64,000 nt of DNA from Flavobacteriales bacterium UBA6051 (GCA_002427735.1 DIYP01000006.1:254364-318363); one strand, 5' to 3'. Counted from the stretch's first letter, positions 24,606 through 32,552 are shown. Notes: a model not told the origin generated them from the sequence alone. Program-made: numbers and translations.

Positions 24606-25004
24606 ATGAATACAGATCCAATAGCAGATTATTTGACACGCATTCGTAATGCAAGTGCTGCAAGAAAGCGAATGGTTGTCATTCCTGGTTCGAACGTAAA
24701 GCGCGCTATGACGCAAATTTTGTTCGATCAAGGGTACATCACGGACTTTAAGTTCGAAGATGATAACAAACAAGGTACGATCAAGATTGCATTGAAGTAC
24801 AATCCTTCAACGAAGGTTCCTGCAATTACAAAGTTGCAAAGAGCTTCTACGCCAGGTCTTCGTAAGTACAGTGGAGCAAAAGAAATGCCACGTGTATTGA
24901 ATGGACTTGGAATTGCAATTGTGTCGACATCCAAAGGTGTTATCACAGGAAAACAAGCACAAAGAGAAAACGTAGGAGGAGAAGTTCTCGCTTACGTATA
25001 TTAA
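24606..25004 (+). CDS. rpsH: 30S ribosomal protein S8
   Basis: 132 residues from ATG 24606 (MNTDPIADYLTRIRNA); a TTG nine bases upstream is in frame but unlikely. C-terminal rRNA-binding motif VSTSKGVITGKQAQRENVGG is intact. S8 organises the 30S central domain and autoregulates in other bacteria. It is followed by rplF after 18 nt. Confidence 0.97.
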   Translation: MNTDPIADYLTRIRNASAARKRMVVIPGSNVKRAMTQILFDQGYITDFKFEDDNKQGTIKIALKYNPSTKVPAITKLQRASTPGLRKYSGAKEMPRVLNGLGIAIVSTSKGVITGKQAQRENVGGEVLAYVY

Positions 25005-25022
25005 TATTTAAGATTATTAGAA

Positions 25023-25574
25023 ATGTCAAGGATAGGTAAATCCCCAGTAACAATCCCGAGTGGAGTTGAAGTGAAAGTTGACGGTAACGTAGTTACAGTT
25101 AAGGGTCCTAAAGGCGAATTGACGCAAGAAATTGATTCTTGTATCTCAATGAGCATTGAGGACGGTACAGTATCTTTCACCCGCGAATCAGATGCACCTG
25201 ATCACAGAGCTAAGCATGGTTTATACCGCGCATTGCTTTTCAATATGTGTCAAGGAGTTTCGGAAGGGTTCAAGAAGGAGTTAGAAATCGTTGGTGTAGG
25301 TTACCGTGCAAATGCTCAAGGTCAAAAACTTGAGTTGTCACTTGGTTACTCTCACCCTTTCGTGATCGAGCTTCCTTCAGAAATTAAGGTATCAACAGTG
25401 TCTGAAAAAGGTAAGGCGCCAATCGTAACGTTGGAGTCTCACGATAAGCAATTAGTTGGACAAGTCGCTGCCAAAATTCGTTCCCTTAGAAAACCTGAAC
25501 CATACAAAGGAAAAGGTGTTAAGTATTTAGGTGAAGAACTAAGAAGAAAAGCTGGTAAAACAGCAGCGAAATAA
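25023..25574 (+). CDS. rplF: 50S ribosomal protein L6
   Basis: A 183-residue L6: MSRIGKSPVTIPSGVEV start, VEIVG-like second repeat, and the C-terminal RKPEPYKGKGVKY motif with GEELRRKAGK. It sits near the sarcin-ricin loop. 22 nt to rplR. Confidence 0.98.
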   Translation: MSRIGKSPVTIPSGVEVKVDGNVVTVKGPKGELTQEIDSCISMSIEDGTVSFTRESDAPDHRAKHGLYRALLFNMCQGVSEGFKKELEIVGVGYRANAQGQKLELSLGYSHPFVIELPSEIKVSTVSEKGKAPIVTLESHDKQLVGQVAAKIRSLRKPEPYKGKGVKYLGEELRRKAGKTAAK

Positions 25575-25596
25575 TAATTGATATCATTAATTAGTT

Positions 25597-25947
25597 ATGG
25601 CATTTAGTAAAACAGCTCGTAGAGCAAAAATTAAAAGAAGAATCAGAAAGAAGATTTCTGGTACTCCAAACATGCCTCGTCTTTCTGTGTTTAGATCAAA
25701 CAAGCAAATCTATGCGCAGATTATTGATGACACAACTGGAACTACATTGGTTTCAGCATCATCTTACAAGAACAAAGCAGCAAAAGGATCGAAGTCTGAA
25801 GTTGCTGCAATTGTAGGAAAAGAGGTAGCAGAAAAGGCAAAAAAGGCCGGAATTGAAACTGTTGTGTTTGATCGCAATGGTTATTTGTATCACGGTAGAG
25901 TTAAATCACTAGCTGACTCAGCGAGAGAAGGCGGACTAAAATTATAA
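25597..25947 (+). CDS. rplR: 50S ribosomal protein L18
   Basis: 116 residues: RRIRKKISGTPNMPRLSVFRS, KQIYAQIIDDTTGTTLVSAS and the C-terminal FDRNGYLYHGRVKSLADSARE typical of L18. It binds 5S rRNA. 2 nt to rpsE. Confidence 0.98.
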   Translation: MAFSKTARRAKIKRRIRKKISGTPNMPRLSVFRSNKQIYAQIIDDTTGTTLVSASSYKNKAAKGSKSEVAAIVGKEVAEKAKKAGIETVVFDRNGYLYHGRVKSLADSAREGGLKL

Positions 25948-25949
25948 GA

Positions 25950-26465
25950 ATGGCAGGAACAGTAAACAGAGTAAAATCTGCAGACATAGAGCTTAAAGAC
26001 AAGCTTGTTGCCGTGAACCGTGTAACGAAAGTTACGAAGGGTGGACGTACGTTTAGTTTCTCAGCAATCGTTGTTGTTGGTGATGAAAACGGTATCGTTG
26101 GTCACGGACTAGGAAAAGCAAAAGAGGTAACTGAAGCAATTTCAAAAGGAATTGATGATGCAAAGAAGAACTTAATTAGAGTTCCGATCTTGCATGGAAC
26201 AGTACCTCATATTCAAAAAGGTAAATTCAGTGGAGCACGAGTTTTGTTGAGACCAGCTTCAGAAGGTACAGGGGTTATCGCCGGTGGTGCGATGCGTGCT
26301 GTATTGGAGAGCGTAGGTATTCACAACGTCTTGGCGAAGTCACAAGGTTCATCTAACCCTCACAATGTTGTTAAGGCAACAATCGATGCATTGTCTCAAA
26401 TGAGAGATGCTGTAGCGGTAGCGAAGCAGCGTGGTGTTGAGTTGGAGAAAGTGTTTAACGGTTAA
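25950..26465 (+). CDS. rpsE: 30S ribosomal protein S5
   Basis: A 171-residue S5: double-stranded-RNA-like N-terminal domain with VNRVTKVTKGGRTFSFSAI, then GHGLGKAKEV, and ASEGTGVIAGGAMRAVLE. It belongs to the decoding accuracy centre. 10 nt to rpmD. Confidence 0.98.
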   Translation: MAGTVNRVKSADIELKDKLVAVNRVTKVTKGGRTFSFSAIVVVGDENGIVGHGLGKAKEVTEAISKGIDDAKKNLIRVPILHGTVPHIQKGKFSGARVLLRPASEGTGVIAGGAMRAVLESVGIHNVLAKSQGSSNPHNVVKATIDALSQMRDAVAVAKQRGVELEKVFNG

Positions 26466-26475
26466 ATAGAGCATC

Positions 26476-26652
26476 ATGGCGAAAATTAAAATTAAGCAGG
26501 TAAGAAGCGCTATTAATCGTCCAGCAAGACAAAAAGCTACGATTAAAGCACTAGGATTTAGAAAGTTGAATCATACAGTTGAGCATGAAGCAACTCCACA
26601 AATCCTTGGAATGGTTAAGACAGTTCAGCACCTTGTAGAGGTTGTTGACTAA
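26476..26652 (+). CDS. rpmD: 50S ribosomal protein L30
   Basis: A 58-residue protein read directly from ATG 26476 to TAA 26650-26652: it opens MAKIKIKQVRSAINRPARQK, continues with IKALGFRKLNHTVEHE and ends TVQHLVEVVD, all L30 hallmarks. It fills the 207-nt gap between rpsE and rplO, its standard position in the spc operon. Confidence 0.97.
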   Translation: MAKIKIKQVRSAINRPARQKATIKALGFRKLNHTVEHEATPQILGMVKTVQHLVEVVD

Positions 26653-26672
26653 ACTCATAAAAAGCATTTAAG

Positions 26673-27119
26673 ATGAATTTACATAATCTAACTCCAGCTA
26701 AGGGGTCTACAAAAAATAGAAAGAGAATTGCTCGTGGTCAGGGATCTGGTCGTGGAGGTACTTCTACACGTGGACATAAAGGAGCTAAATCAAGATCAGG
26801 ATATTCGCGTAAAGTTGGATTCGAAGGTGGTCAAATGCCTTTGCAACGTCGTGTTCCTAAGTTTGGTTTCAAAAATATTAACCGTGTTGAGTATAAAGCA
26901 ATCAACTTGGATATTATTGAAGCATTGATTGAACGCAAGAAGGTGAAAGAAATTACACCTGAAGTATTGCAAGCCAATGGTTTAGTGTCAAGAAACGAAC
27001 GAGTAAAAATATTGGGTAGAGGCGAATTGAAGTCTAAGATTGATGTCACAGCTCACAAGTTTTCAGCTACTGCAAAAGCAGCAATTGAGAATGCAGGTGG
27101 GAATTGTACAGAAATCTAA
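26673..27119 (+). CDS. rplO: 50S ribosomal protein L15
   Basis: 148 residues: MNLHNLTPAKGSTKNRKRIARG start, RGHKGAKSRSGYSRKVGFEGGQMPL-type glycine-rich core (shown in part), and a C-terminal KFSATAKAAIENAGG. It enters the 50S core late. secY follows after 26 nt. Confidence 0.98.
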   Translation: MNLHNLTPAKGSTKNRKRIARGQGSGRGGTSTRGHKGAKSRSGYSRKVGFEGGQMPLQRRVPKFGFKNINRVEYKAINLDIIEALIERKKVKEITPEVLQANGLVSRNERVKILGRGELKSKIDVTAHKFSATAKAAIENAGGNCTEI

Positions 27120-27145
27120 TTAACTTTGCCAACTATTTTTTACGA

Positions 27146-28486
27146 ATGAAAAAGTTTATACAGAACATAAAGAATATCTGGAAGGTAGAAGAACTAAGAA
27201 AGCGTATCATACTTACGTTGAGTCTTATTCTGGTTTACCGTATCGGATCGTTTATCATTTTGCCTGGTGTGAATTACACGGCACTAGTGAATGCACAGGC
27301 TGCTGGCGATCAGAATATGCTTGAAACACTTCTATCGTTATTCTCGGGTGGTGGTTTTACGAATGCATCGATTATGGCGCTAGGAATTATGCCATACATT
27401 AGTGCATCGATTATCATGCAGCTCTTGGGAATGGCTGTTCCAGCTGTTCAGAAGATGCAACAAGAAGGTGAATCAGGAAGAAAACGTATTAATAATTATA
27501 CGCGAATCCTGACAATTATCATTTGTGCATTGCAGGCCCCAAGTTATTTGACGTTGTATGTTGCTAACAAAGGAGCACTTCCAGCTGATGGAGGGACGCT
27601 TTGGTGGACGCAATCAGTTATCGTATTGGTAGCTGGAGCTATGTTCGCTGTATGGCTTGGTGAGCGTATTACTGACAAAGGAATTGGAAACGGTATCTCG
27701 CTGTTAATTACAGTAGGGATCTTGGCAAGACTTCCGGAAGCATTCATGGCGGAATTTGGTTTCGCAGCAGAATCTGGAAACTTGATCAAAATCGTTCTTG
27801 AAATCTTCATGTTCATGGTTGTTGTCCTTGGAACAGTATTGATTGTTCAAGGAGTTCGGAAAGTTCCATTAAACACAGCTAAACGTGTTGTTGGTGCTAG
27901 ATCAGCTGAAGATCAAGGAGCGCGTAGTTACCTGCCAATTAAGGTGAATGCATCAGGAGTAATGCCGATTATCTTCGCTCAGGCGATTATGACGGTTCCA
28001 GTGATGATTTTCTCTGGTGGTGCGGAAGGTGGTTTTATTTCCAGAAACTTTAGTGATATCTATGGTTTCGGTTATAATGCAGTTTTGGCATTACTAATCA
28101 TCGTGTTTACATACTTCTACACGGCAATCATGATTAATCCGCGAAAGATTTCTGATGAATTGAGAAGAAGCGGTGGATTCATTCCGGGAATTCGTCCAGG
28201 AGAGGATACTGCGAATTACATTGATTCATTAGTCTCACGAATTACGTTCCCAGGATCTCTATTCTTGGCGTTCATTGCGATCATTCCAGCTTTGGCAAAA
28301 TTGGCGGGTGTGAATGACGCTTTTGCAATGTTCTTCGGAGGAACTTCATTATTGATCATGGTAGGAGTTGTATTGGATACACTTCAACAAATTGAGTCGT
28401 ACTTGTTGAACCGCCAAATGGATGGTTTAATGGAAGGTACGCGTGTGAAGGGAAGAAGAACTTCAGGTGAATTATCAGGAATGTAA
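27146..28486 (+). CDS. secY: Preprotein translocase subunit SecY
   Basis: 446 residues from ATG 27146 (MKKFIQNIKNIWKVEELRKR); the frame is open further upstream but that would overlap rplO. Ten membrane helices; signatures GIMPYISASIIMQLL, TDKGIGNGISLLI and RSGGFIPGIRPGEDT are present. It forms the protein-conducting channel with SecE and SecG. It lies in its usual place between rplO and infA; adk and map, often inserted here, are absent. Confidence 0.98.
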   Translation: MKKFIQNIKNIWKVEELRKRIILTLSLILVYRIGSFIILPGVNYTALVNAQAAGDQNMLETLLSLFSGGGFTNASIMALGIMPYISASIIMQLLGMAVPAVQKMQQEGESGRKRINNYTRILTIIICALQAPSYLTLYVANKGALPADGGTLWWTQSVIVLVAGAMFAVWLGERITDKGIGNGISLLITVGILARLPEAFMAEFGFAAESGNLIKIVLEIFMFMVVVLGTVLIVQGVRKVPLNTAKRVVGARSAEDQGARSYLPIKVNASGVMPIIFAQAIMTVPVMIFSGGAEGGFISRNFSDIYGFGYNAVLALLIIVFTYFYTAIMINPRKISDELRRSGGFIPGIRPGEDTANYIDSLVSRITFPGSLFLAFIAIIPALAKLAGVNDAFAMFFGGTSLLIMVGVVLDTLQQIESYLLNRQMDGLMEGTRVKGRRTSGELSGM

Positions 28487-28488
28487 CT

Positions 28489-28707
28489 ATGGCAAAGCAA
28501 GCATCAATTGAACAAGACGGCGTAATCATCGAGGCATTGTCGAATGCAATGTTTCGTGTGGAACTTGAAAACGGACACGTGATTACTGCGCACATTTCCG
28601 GGAAAATGAGAATGTATTACATTAAAATTCTTCCAGGAGATAAGGTGAAAGTAGAAATGTCTCCGTACGACTTGACAAAAGGTAGAATCACATTTAGATA
28701 TAAATAA
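28489..28707 (+). CDS. infA: Translation initiation factor IF-1
   Basis: A 72-residue S1-like OB-fold protein: IEQDGVIIEALSNAMFRVELENGH and KMRMYYIKILPGDKVKVEMSPYDLTKGRITFRYK are full-length IF-1 (patterns broken up here). It is 2 nt after secY. A 109-nt spacer with a GAAAAC/GTTTTC hairpin directly after its stop precedes rpmJ. Confidence 0.97.
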   Translation: MAKQASIEQDGVIIEALSNAMFRVELENGHVITAHISGKMRMYYIKILPGDKVKVEMSPYDLTKGRITFRYK

Positions 28708-28816
28708 GAGAAAACGAAGTTTTCGATATGGGCGAATAGGCAGTTCGAGAAGGGGAGACTCTTTGGAAGAATTGACTTTAAACTCAAGATGTCGAGAATA
28801 GATTAATAAAAGAAAG
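28708..28816 (+). other. 109-nt spacer between infA and rpmJ
   Basis: Contains a perfect hairpin, GAAAAC (28710-28715), loop GAA, GTTTTC (28719-28724), starting right after the infA stop. The rest has no clear ORF or promoter box. It is the first of several long spacers in the distal operon. Confidence 0.6.
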
Positions 28817-28933
28817 ATGAAAGTAAGAGCATCAGTAAAGAAACGATCTGCAGATTGTAAGATCGTGAAAAGAAAAGGACGGGTTTACGTGATTAATAAG
28901 AAGAACCCAAAGTTTAAACAAAGACAAGGGTAA
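28817..28933 (+). CDS. rpmJ: 50S ribosomal protein L36
   Basis: A 38-residue protein read directly from ATG 28817 to TAA 28931-28933: it opens MKVRASVKKRSADCKIVKRK and ends NPKFKQRQG. This is the short L36 of spc/alpha operons. Only one Cys of the zinc ribbon (Cys14) is seen, so it is the form lacking the C-x2-C-type site. 10 nt to rpsM. Confidence 0.96.
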   Translation: MKVRASVKKRSADCKIVKRKGRVYVINKKNPKFKQRQG

Positions 28934-28943
28934 AATTTAGGAT

Positions 28944-29309
28944 ATGGCACGTATAGCAGGAATTGATTTACCAAAAAATAAGCGAGGTGTAATCGGATTG
29001 ACTTACATCTACGGTATTGGAAGAAGCAGAGCGCAAATGATTTTGAGCAATGCTGGAGTTGATGAGAATATCAAAGTACAAGATTGGAATGACGAGCAAT
29101 TGTCGGCGATCCGTAACCAAATGAATGATATCAAAGTAGAAGGAGCATTGCGTTCTGAAGTACAGTTGAATATCAAGCGTTTGATGGATATTGGTTGTCA
29201 GCGTGGAATCCGTCACCGTTCTGGATTACCACTAAGAGGACAGCGTACAAAGAACAACTCACGTACTAGAAAAGGTAGAAGAAAAACAGTTGCGAATAAG
29301 AAGAAGTAG
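28944..29309 (+). CDS. rpsM: 30S ribosomal protein S13
   Basis: A 121-residue S13: MARIAGIDLPKNKRGVIGLT start, GIGRSRAQMIL, IGCQRGIRHRSGLPLRGQRT (written in part) and a basic tail. It bridges the 30S head with the 50S. In E. coli its gene opens the alpha operon. The 181-nt spacer that follows is unusually long. Confidence 0.98.
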   Translation: MARIAGIDLPKNKRGVIGLTYIYGIGRSRAQMILSNAGVDENIKVQDWNDEQLSAIRNQMNDIKVEGALRSEVQLNIKRLMDIGCQRGIRHRSGLPLRGQRTKNNSRTRKGRRKTVANKKK

Positions 29310-29490
29310 CGAAACTACTGATCCGGACGGCCGGTTTGGCCGAGAAGGGTTGGGGTCTTTCGCGTTGTGGTCAGGCGGTCCTCGCATTCAATTAAGGAAA
29401 GCGTCATAATCGCCCCCGGCACGAAAGAGGTAGAGCAGGAATCGAGGTTCCTATTCAACTGAAAGCAACAAACATTTAAAAGCTAATAAA
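29310..29490 (+). promoter_or_regulatory. 181-nt GC-rich spacer between rpsM and rpsK, likely structured
   Basis: No gene fits. Short perfect helices are present: CGGCC/GGCCG at 29328-29342 (5-nt loop) and AGGAA/TTCCT at 29437-29452. Sequence is richer in G and C than its neighbours. Flavobacterial S4-type and related ribosomal-protein leaders have been described in the literature (recalled, not checked). A cis-regulatory RNA is the leading idea. No TTG-N19-TAnnTTTG promoter is evident. Confidence 0.45.
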
Positions 29491-29874
29491 ATGGCAAAGA
29501 CACAAAAGAAAAAAAAGAATGTCAAAGTAGATGCTGTTGGGCAAGCGCACATTCAGGCAACGTTCAACAACGTAATTATCTCTTTGACAAACAATAGTGG
29601 GCAAGTTATTTCTTGGTCCTCTGCTGGTAAAATGGGATTCCGTGGTTCGAAAAAGAACACTCCTTATGCTGCACAAGTTGCTGCTGAGGATGCTGCGAAG
29701 GAAGCACATGATTTTGGTTTACGTAAGGTAAAAGTATTTGTAAAAGGACCCGGTTCAGGACGTGAGTCTGCGATCCGTTCTCTACACAATGCTGGTATCG
29801 AGGTAACAGAGATCGTTGACGTTACGCCAATGCCGCATAACGGATGTCGTCCACCTAAGCGTAGAAGAGTATAA
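29491..29874 (+). CDS. rpsK: 30S ribosomal protein S11
   Basis: A 127-residue S11: HIQATFNNVIISLTN, GFRGSKKNTPYAAQVAAEDAAK (in part) and VKGPGSGRESAIRSLHNAG, ending DVTPMPHNGCRPPKRRRV. It belongs to the 30S platform. A 116-nt spacer with a strong bulged helix separates it from rpsD. Confidence 0.98.
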   Translation: MAKTQKKKKNVKVDAVGQAHIQATFNNVIISLTNNSGQVISWSSAGKMGFRGSKKNTPYAAQVAAEDAAKEAHDFGLRKVKVFVKGPGSGRESAIRSLHNAGIEVTEIVDVTPMPHNGCRPPKRRRV

Positions 29875-29885
29875 TAAGTCGATAG

Positions 29886-29978
29886 CTCGATTGTTCGAAT
29901 CATCGAGAAATCATAAGAATTTAATAACCAAGGGACGAAAGGTCATCGGAGGATAAGCCTTAATTCATGATCTCCCTT
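29886..29978 (+). promoter_or_regulatory. Candidate S4-type leader RNA before rpsD
   Basis: Two helices can form. First, CTCGAT (29886-29891) with ATCGAG (29902-29907). Second, a 12-bp helix interrupted by a 5-nt bulge: AAGGGA (29930-29935), bulge CGAAA, GGTCAT (29941-29946), paired with ATGATCTCCCTT (29967-29978), one G-T pair. The helix ends 12 nt before the rpsD ATG. Autoregulation by S4 upstream of its own gene is known in other phyla; here it is inference. Confidence 0.5.
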
Positions 29979-29990
29979 AAATAAAGTAAA

Positions 29991-30596
29991 ATGGCAAGAT
30001 ATAGAGGTCCAAAATCAAAAATCGCTCGTCGTTTCAAAGATCCAATCTTTGGTCCTGATAAAGCGTTAGAAAAAAGACAGTACGGTCCAGGACAACACGG
30101 TCCGAACAAAAGAAGAGGAAAGCAGTCAGAATATGCAATCCAGTTGGGTGAAAAGCAAAAAGCAAAGTACACTTACGGGATTCTCGAGCGTCAGTTCGCT
30201 AACATGTTCGACAGAGCTTCACGAATGAAAGGAATTACAGGTGAAAACTTGTTGCAGTTGTGTGAAGCACGATTGGATAACACAGTATACAGACTTGGTG
30301 TTTCCCCTACACGTCGTGGTGCACGTCAGTTAGTATCTCACAAACACATTACAGTAAACGGAAATGTAGTAAACATTCCTTCTTACCAGGTTAAGGTAGG
30401 AGACGTTGTAGGTGTACGTGAAAAGTCAAAGTCACTTGAGGCTATTTCTGCTTCACTTGCAGCAAACTCAAGCAGCTTTGATTGGCTAGACTGGAATCCA
30501 GGTGCATTGGAAGGGAAAGTTGTTGGTGTTCCAACACGTGAAATGATCCCTGAAAACATCAAGGAGCAGCTAATCGTCGAATTGTACTCTAAGTAA
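29991..30596 (+). CDS. rpsD: 30S ribosomal protein S4
   Basis: A 201-residue S4: MARYRGPKSKIARRFKDPIF, YGILERQFANMF, LCEARLDNTVYRLG, S4 domain with ARQLVSHKHITVNGNVVNIPS (in part), and PTREMIPENIKEQLIVELY. It nucleates 30S assembly and commonly represses the alpha operon. It lacks the zinc-binding cysteines at the N-terminus. Confidence 0.98.
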   Translation: MARYRGPKSKIARRFKDPIFGPDKALEKRQYGPGQHGPNKRRGKQSEYAIQLGEKQKAKYTYGILERQFANMFDRASRMKGITGENLLQLCEARLDNTVYRLGVSPTRRGARQLVSHKHITVNGNVVNIPSYQVKVGDVVGVREKSKSLEAISASLAANSSSFDWLDWNPGALEGKVVGVPTREMIPENIKEQLIVELYSK

Positions 30597-30746
30597 GCCG
30601 ATGCGTTAGCATCAAGATTGGGAGCCGTTGGGCGACCTTGTATTTTAGTAATAACAACATATTGGTTTTCGGCCAAAGGGTTTGATTGAACTTCTTCACT
30701 CTTTCAGACCGCGCAACCGGAAAACAATTAAAAAGAAGAAAACAAC
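30597..30746 (+). other. 150-nt spacer between rpsD and rpoA
   Basis: Contains a perfect small hairpin GATGC (30600-30604), loop GTTA, GCATC (30609-30613) directly after the rpsD stop, and a TTGG/CCAA pairing in the middle. No ORF or consensus promoter was recognised. It belongs to the series of long spacers in the distal operon. Confidence 0.5.
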
Positions 30747-31739
30747 ATGGCAATTTTAGATTTTCAAAAACCAGACAAAGTGATCATGATCCAGTCTGAT
30801 GAGCACGAAGGACAATTCGAGTTTCGTCCATTGGAGCCTGGATATGGTATTACGGTAGGTAACGCATTGAGAAGAATACTCCTTTCATCATTGGAAGGGT
30901 TTGCGATCTCATCAGTACGTATCGAAGGAGCAGATCACGAGTTTACTACAATCAAAGGAATTGTAGAGGATGTAACTGAAATCATTTTGAACTTGAAACA
31001 AGTTCGTTTCAAGCAACAGATTGAAGGAACAGATAATGAAACAGTTGTTGTTTCAGTTGCTGGACAAGATAAATTAACTGCTGGTGACCTTGGGAAGTTC
31101 ACTTCTGCATTTCAGGTGTTGAACCCAGACTTGGTAATCTGTAATATGGAACCTTCTGTGAAGTTGGAAATGGAGTTGACAATTATCAACGGCCGTGGAT
31201 ACCTTCCTGCAGAGGAAAACAAAGATAGTAACGCACCATTTGGAACTATTTTCGTTGATTCGATCTTTACACCAATTAAGAATGTAAAGTACGCTGTTGA
31301 AAACTACCGTGTAGAGCAAAAGACAGATTACGAAAAGTTGATTTTCGATATCAAAACGGACGGTTCTATCCATCCAAAAGATGCTTTGAAAGAAGCGGCG
31401 AAAATCTTGATTCACCACTTCATGCTATTCTCTGATGAGCGCATCACATTGGATAGTGAAGTGAAAGCTGAAACAGAAGAGTTTGATGAAACTTCATTGC
31501 ACATGCGTCAGTTGTTGAAAACAAAATTGGTAGACATGGATCTTTCTGTGCGTGCTTTGAATTGTTTGAAAGCAGCAGATGTAGAAACATTGGGTGATCT
31601 TGTTTCTTACAACAAGAATGACTTATTGAAGTTCAGAAACTTTGGAAAGAAATCCTTAACTGAATTGGAAGATTTAGTTGATAACAAAGGACTTTCTTTT
31701 GGTATGAATGTTTCTAAATACAAATTAGACAAAGACTAG
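30747..31739 (+). CDS. rpoA: RNA polymerase alpha subunit
   Basis: 330 residues. The N-terminal domain (about 1-235) has EPGYGITVGNALRRILLSS for dimerisation; the C-terminal domain (about 250-320) has ELSVRALNCLK-type (here DLSVRALNCLKAADVETLGDL in part) and FRNFGKKSLTELE, which contacts UP elements and activators. Its stop codon overlaps the left arm of a helix formed with the following spacer. Confidence 0.98.
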   Translation: MAILDFQKPDKVIMIQSDEHEGQFEFRPLEPGYGITVGNALRRILLSSLEGFAISSVRIEGADHEFTTIKGIVEDVTEIILNLKQVRFKQQIEGTDNETVVVSVAGQDKLTAGDLGKFTSAFQVLNPDLVICNMEPSVKLEMELTIINGRGYLPAEENKDSNAPFGTIFVDSIFTPIKNVKYAVENYRVEQKTDYEKLIFDIKTDGSIHPKDALKEAAKILIHHFMLFSDERITLDSEVKAETEEFDETSLHMRQLLKTKLVDMDLSVRALNCLKAADVETLGDLVSYNKNDLLKFRNFGKKSLTELEDLVDNKGLSFGMNVSKYKLDKD

Positions 31740-31793
31740 TATCGCATTAATTATTTAAAAATGGCGTAATAGGTGGCTGAGCTGTGGCGATAC
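31739..31793 (+). promoter_or_regulatory. Foldable element between rpoA and rplQ
   Basis: GTATCGC (31739-31745) pairs perfectly with GCGATAC (31787-31793), enclosing 41 nt. The left arm overlaps the last base of the rpoA stop codon. The element lies in a 98-nt spacer before the L17 gene and may be a leader, attenuator or processing site; function is not known. Confidence 0.4.
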
Positions 31794-31837
31794 GCATAAA
31801 CAAGATTCAGTTAACCGTTACTTACGAAATTTAAGTT

Positions 31838-32503
31838 ATGAGACACGGAAAAAAAATCAATCACTTAAGTAGAAAGTCTGCTCACAGAAAAGCAATGCTT
31901 TCGAACATGGCTTGTTCGTTAATCGAACACAAGCGTATTAACACAACTGTTGCTAAAGCAAAAGCTTTACGTGGATATGTTGAGCCGTTAATTACAAAGT
32001 CAAAGACAGATTCTACACACTCTAGAAGAACAGTGTTTAGCTATTTACAAAGTAAAGATGCTGTTGCTGAATTATTTAGAGAAGTTGCTCCTAAGGTGGC
32101 TGATCGTCCTGGAGGATATACACGTATTATCCGTACAGGTTATCGTTTAGGTGATAATGCTGAAATGTGTATGATTGAGTTGGTTGATTTCAACGAGCTC
32201 TACTCTAACGAAGGGAAGAAGAAAACAACTCGTCGTTCACGTCGCGGTGGCGGTGGAGCTAAGGCTGCTGATGCTACAACTGAAGAAACTGTTGACGCGG
32301 TTGAAGAAGCAGAAGTAGTAGAGGAGGTAACTGCTGAGGCAGCAACTGAAACTGCAGTTGAAGAAACTGTTGAGGAAACAGCAGCAGAGGAAGCTCCTGC
32401 TGAACCAGAAGCAAAGGCTGAAAAGCCAGCAGCTGAAGAAGCAAAAGAAGAGAAAAAAGAGGATGATTCTGACGATGCTGAAGAAGCAAAGGAAGAAAAA
32501 TAA
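31838..32503 (+). CDS. rplQ: 50S ribosomal protein L17 with long acidic tail
   Basis: 221 residues where E. coli L17 has 127. Residues 1-120 are the L17 core (MRHGKKINHLSRKSAHRKAM, ACSLIEHKRINTTVAKAKAL, RTGYRLGDNAEMC). Then a basic patch (KKKTTRRSRRGGGGAK) is followed by about 85 residues almost entirely of Ala, Glu, Lys, Val and Thr, strongly acidic and probably disordered or helical. Such tails occur on L17 in other Bacteroidota with variable length. Last gene of the operon; terminator 20 nt downstream. Confidence 0.96.
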   Translation: MRHGKKINHLSRKSAHRKAMLSNMACSLIEHKRINTTVAKAKALRGYVEPLITKSKTDSTHSRRTVFSYLQSKDAVAELFREVAPKVADRPGGYTRIIRTGYRLGDNAEMCMIELVDFNELYSNEGKKKTTRRSRRGGGGAKAADATTEETVDAVEEAEVVEEVTAEAATETAVEETVEETAAEEAPAEPEAKAEKPAAEEAKEEKKEDDSDDAEEAKEEK

Positions 32504-32521
32504 TCCTTCTAGACTTAAGAG

Positions 32522-32552
32522 AAAGGGCGATGTTTACATCGCCCTTTTTTTG
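32522..32552 (+). terminator. Intrinsic terminator of the ribosomal operon
   Basis: AAGGGCGATGT (32523-32533) is complementary to ACATCGCCCTT (32536-32546), an 11-bp potential stem with a 2-nt centre, in practice a slightly shorter stem with a larger loop, followed by T residues to 32551. It begins about 20 nt after the rplQ stop. Confidence 0.95.

Noticed and set aside
27104..27145. Longer SecY N-terminus starting inside rplO
   Set aside because: It would overlap rplO and add residues not found in SecY; ATG 27146 gives the usual start.
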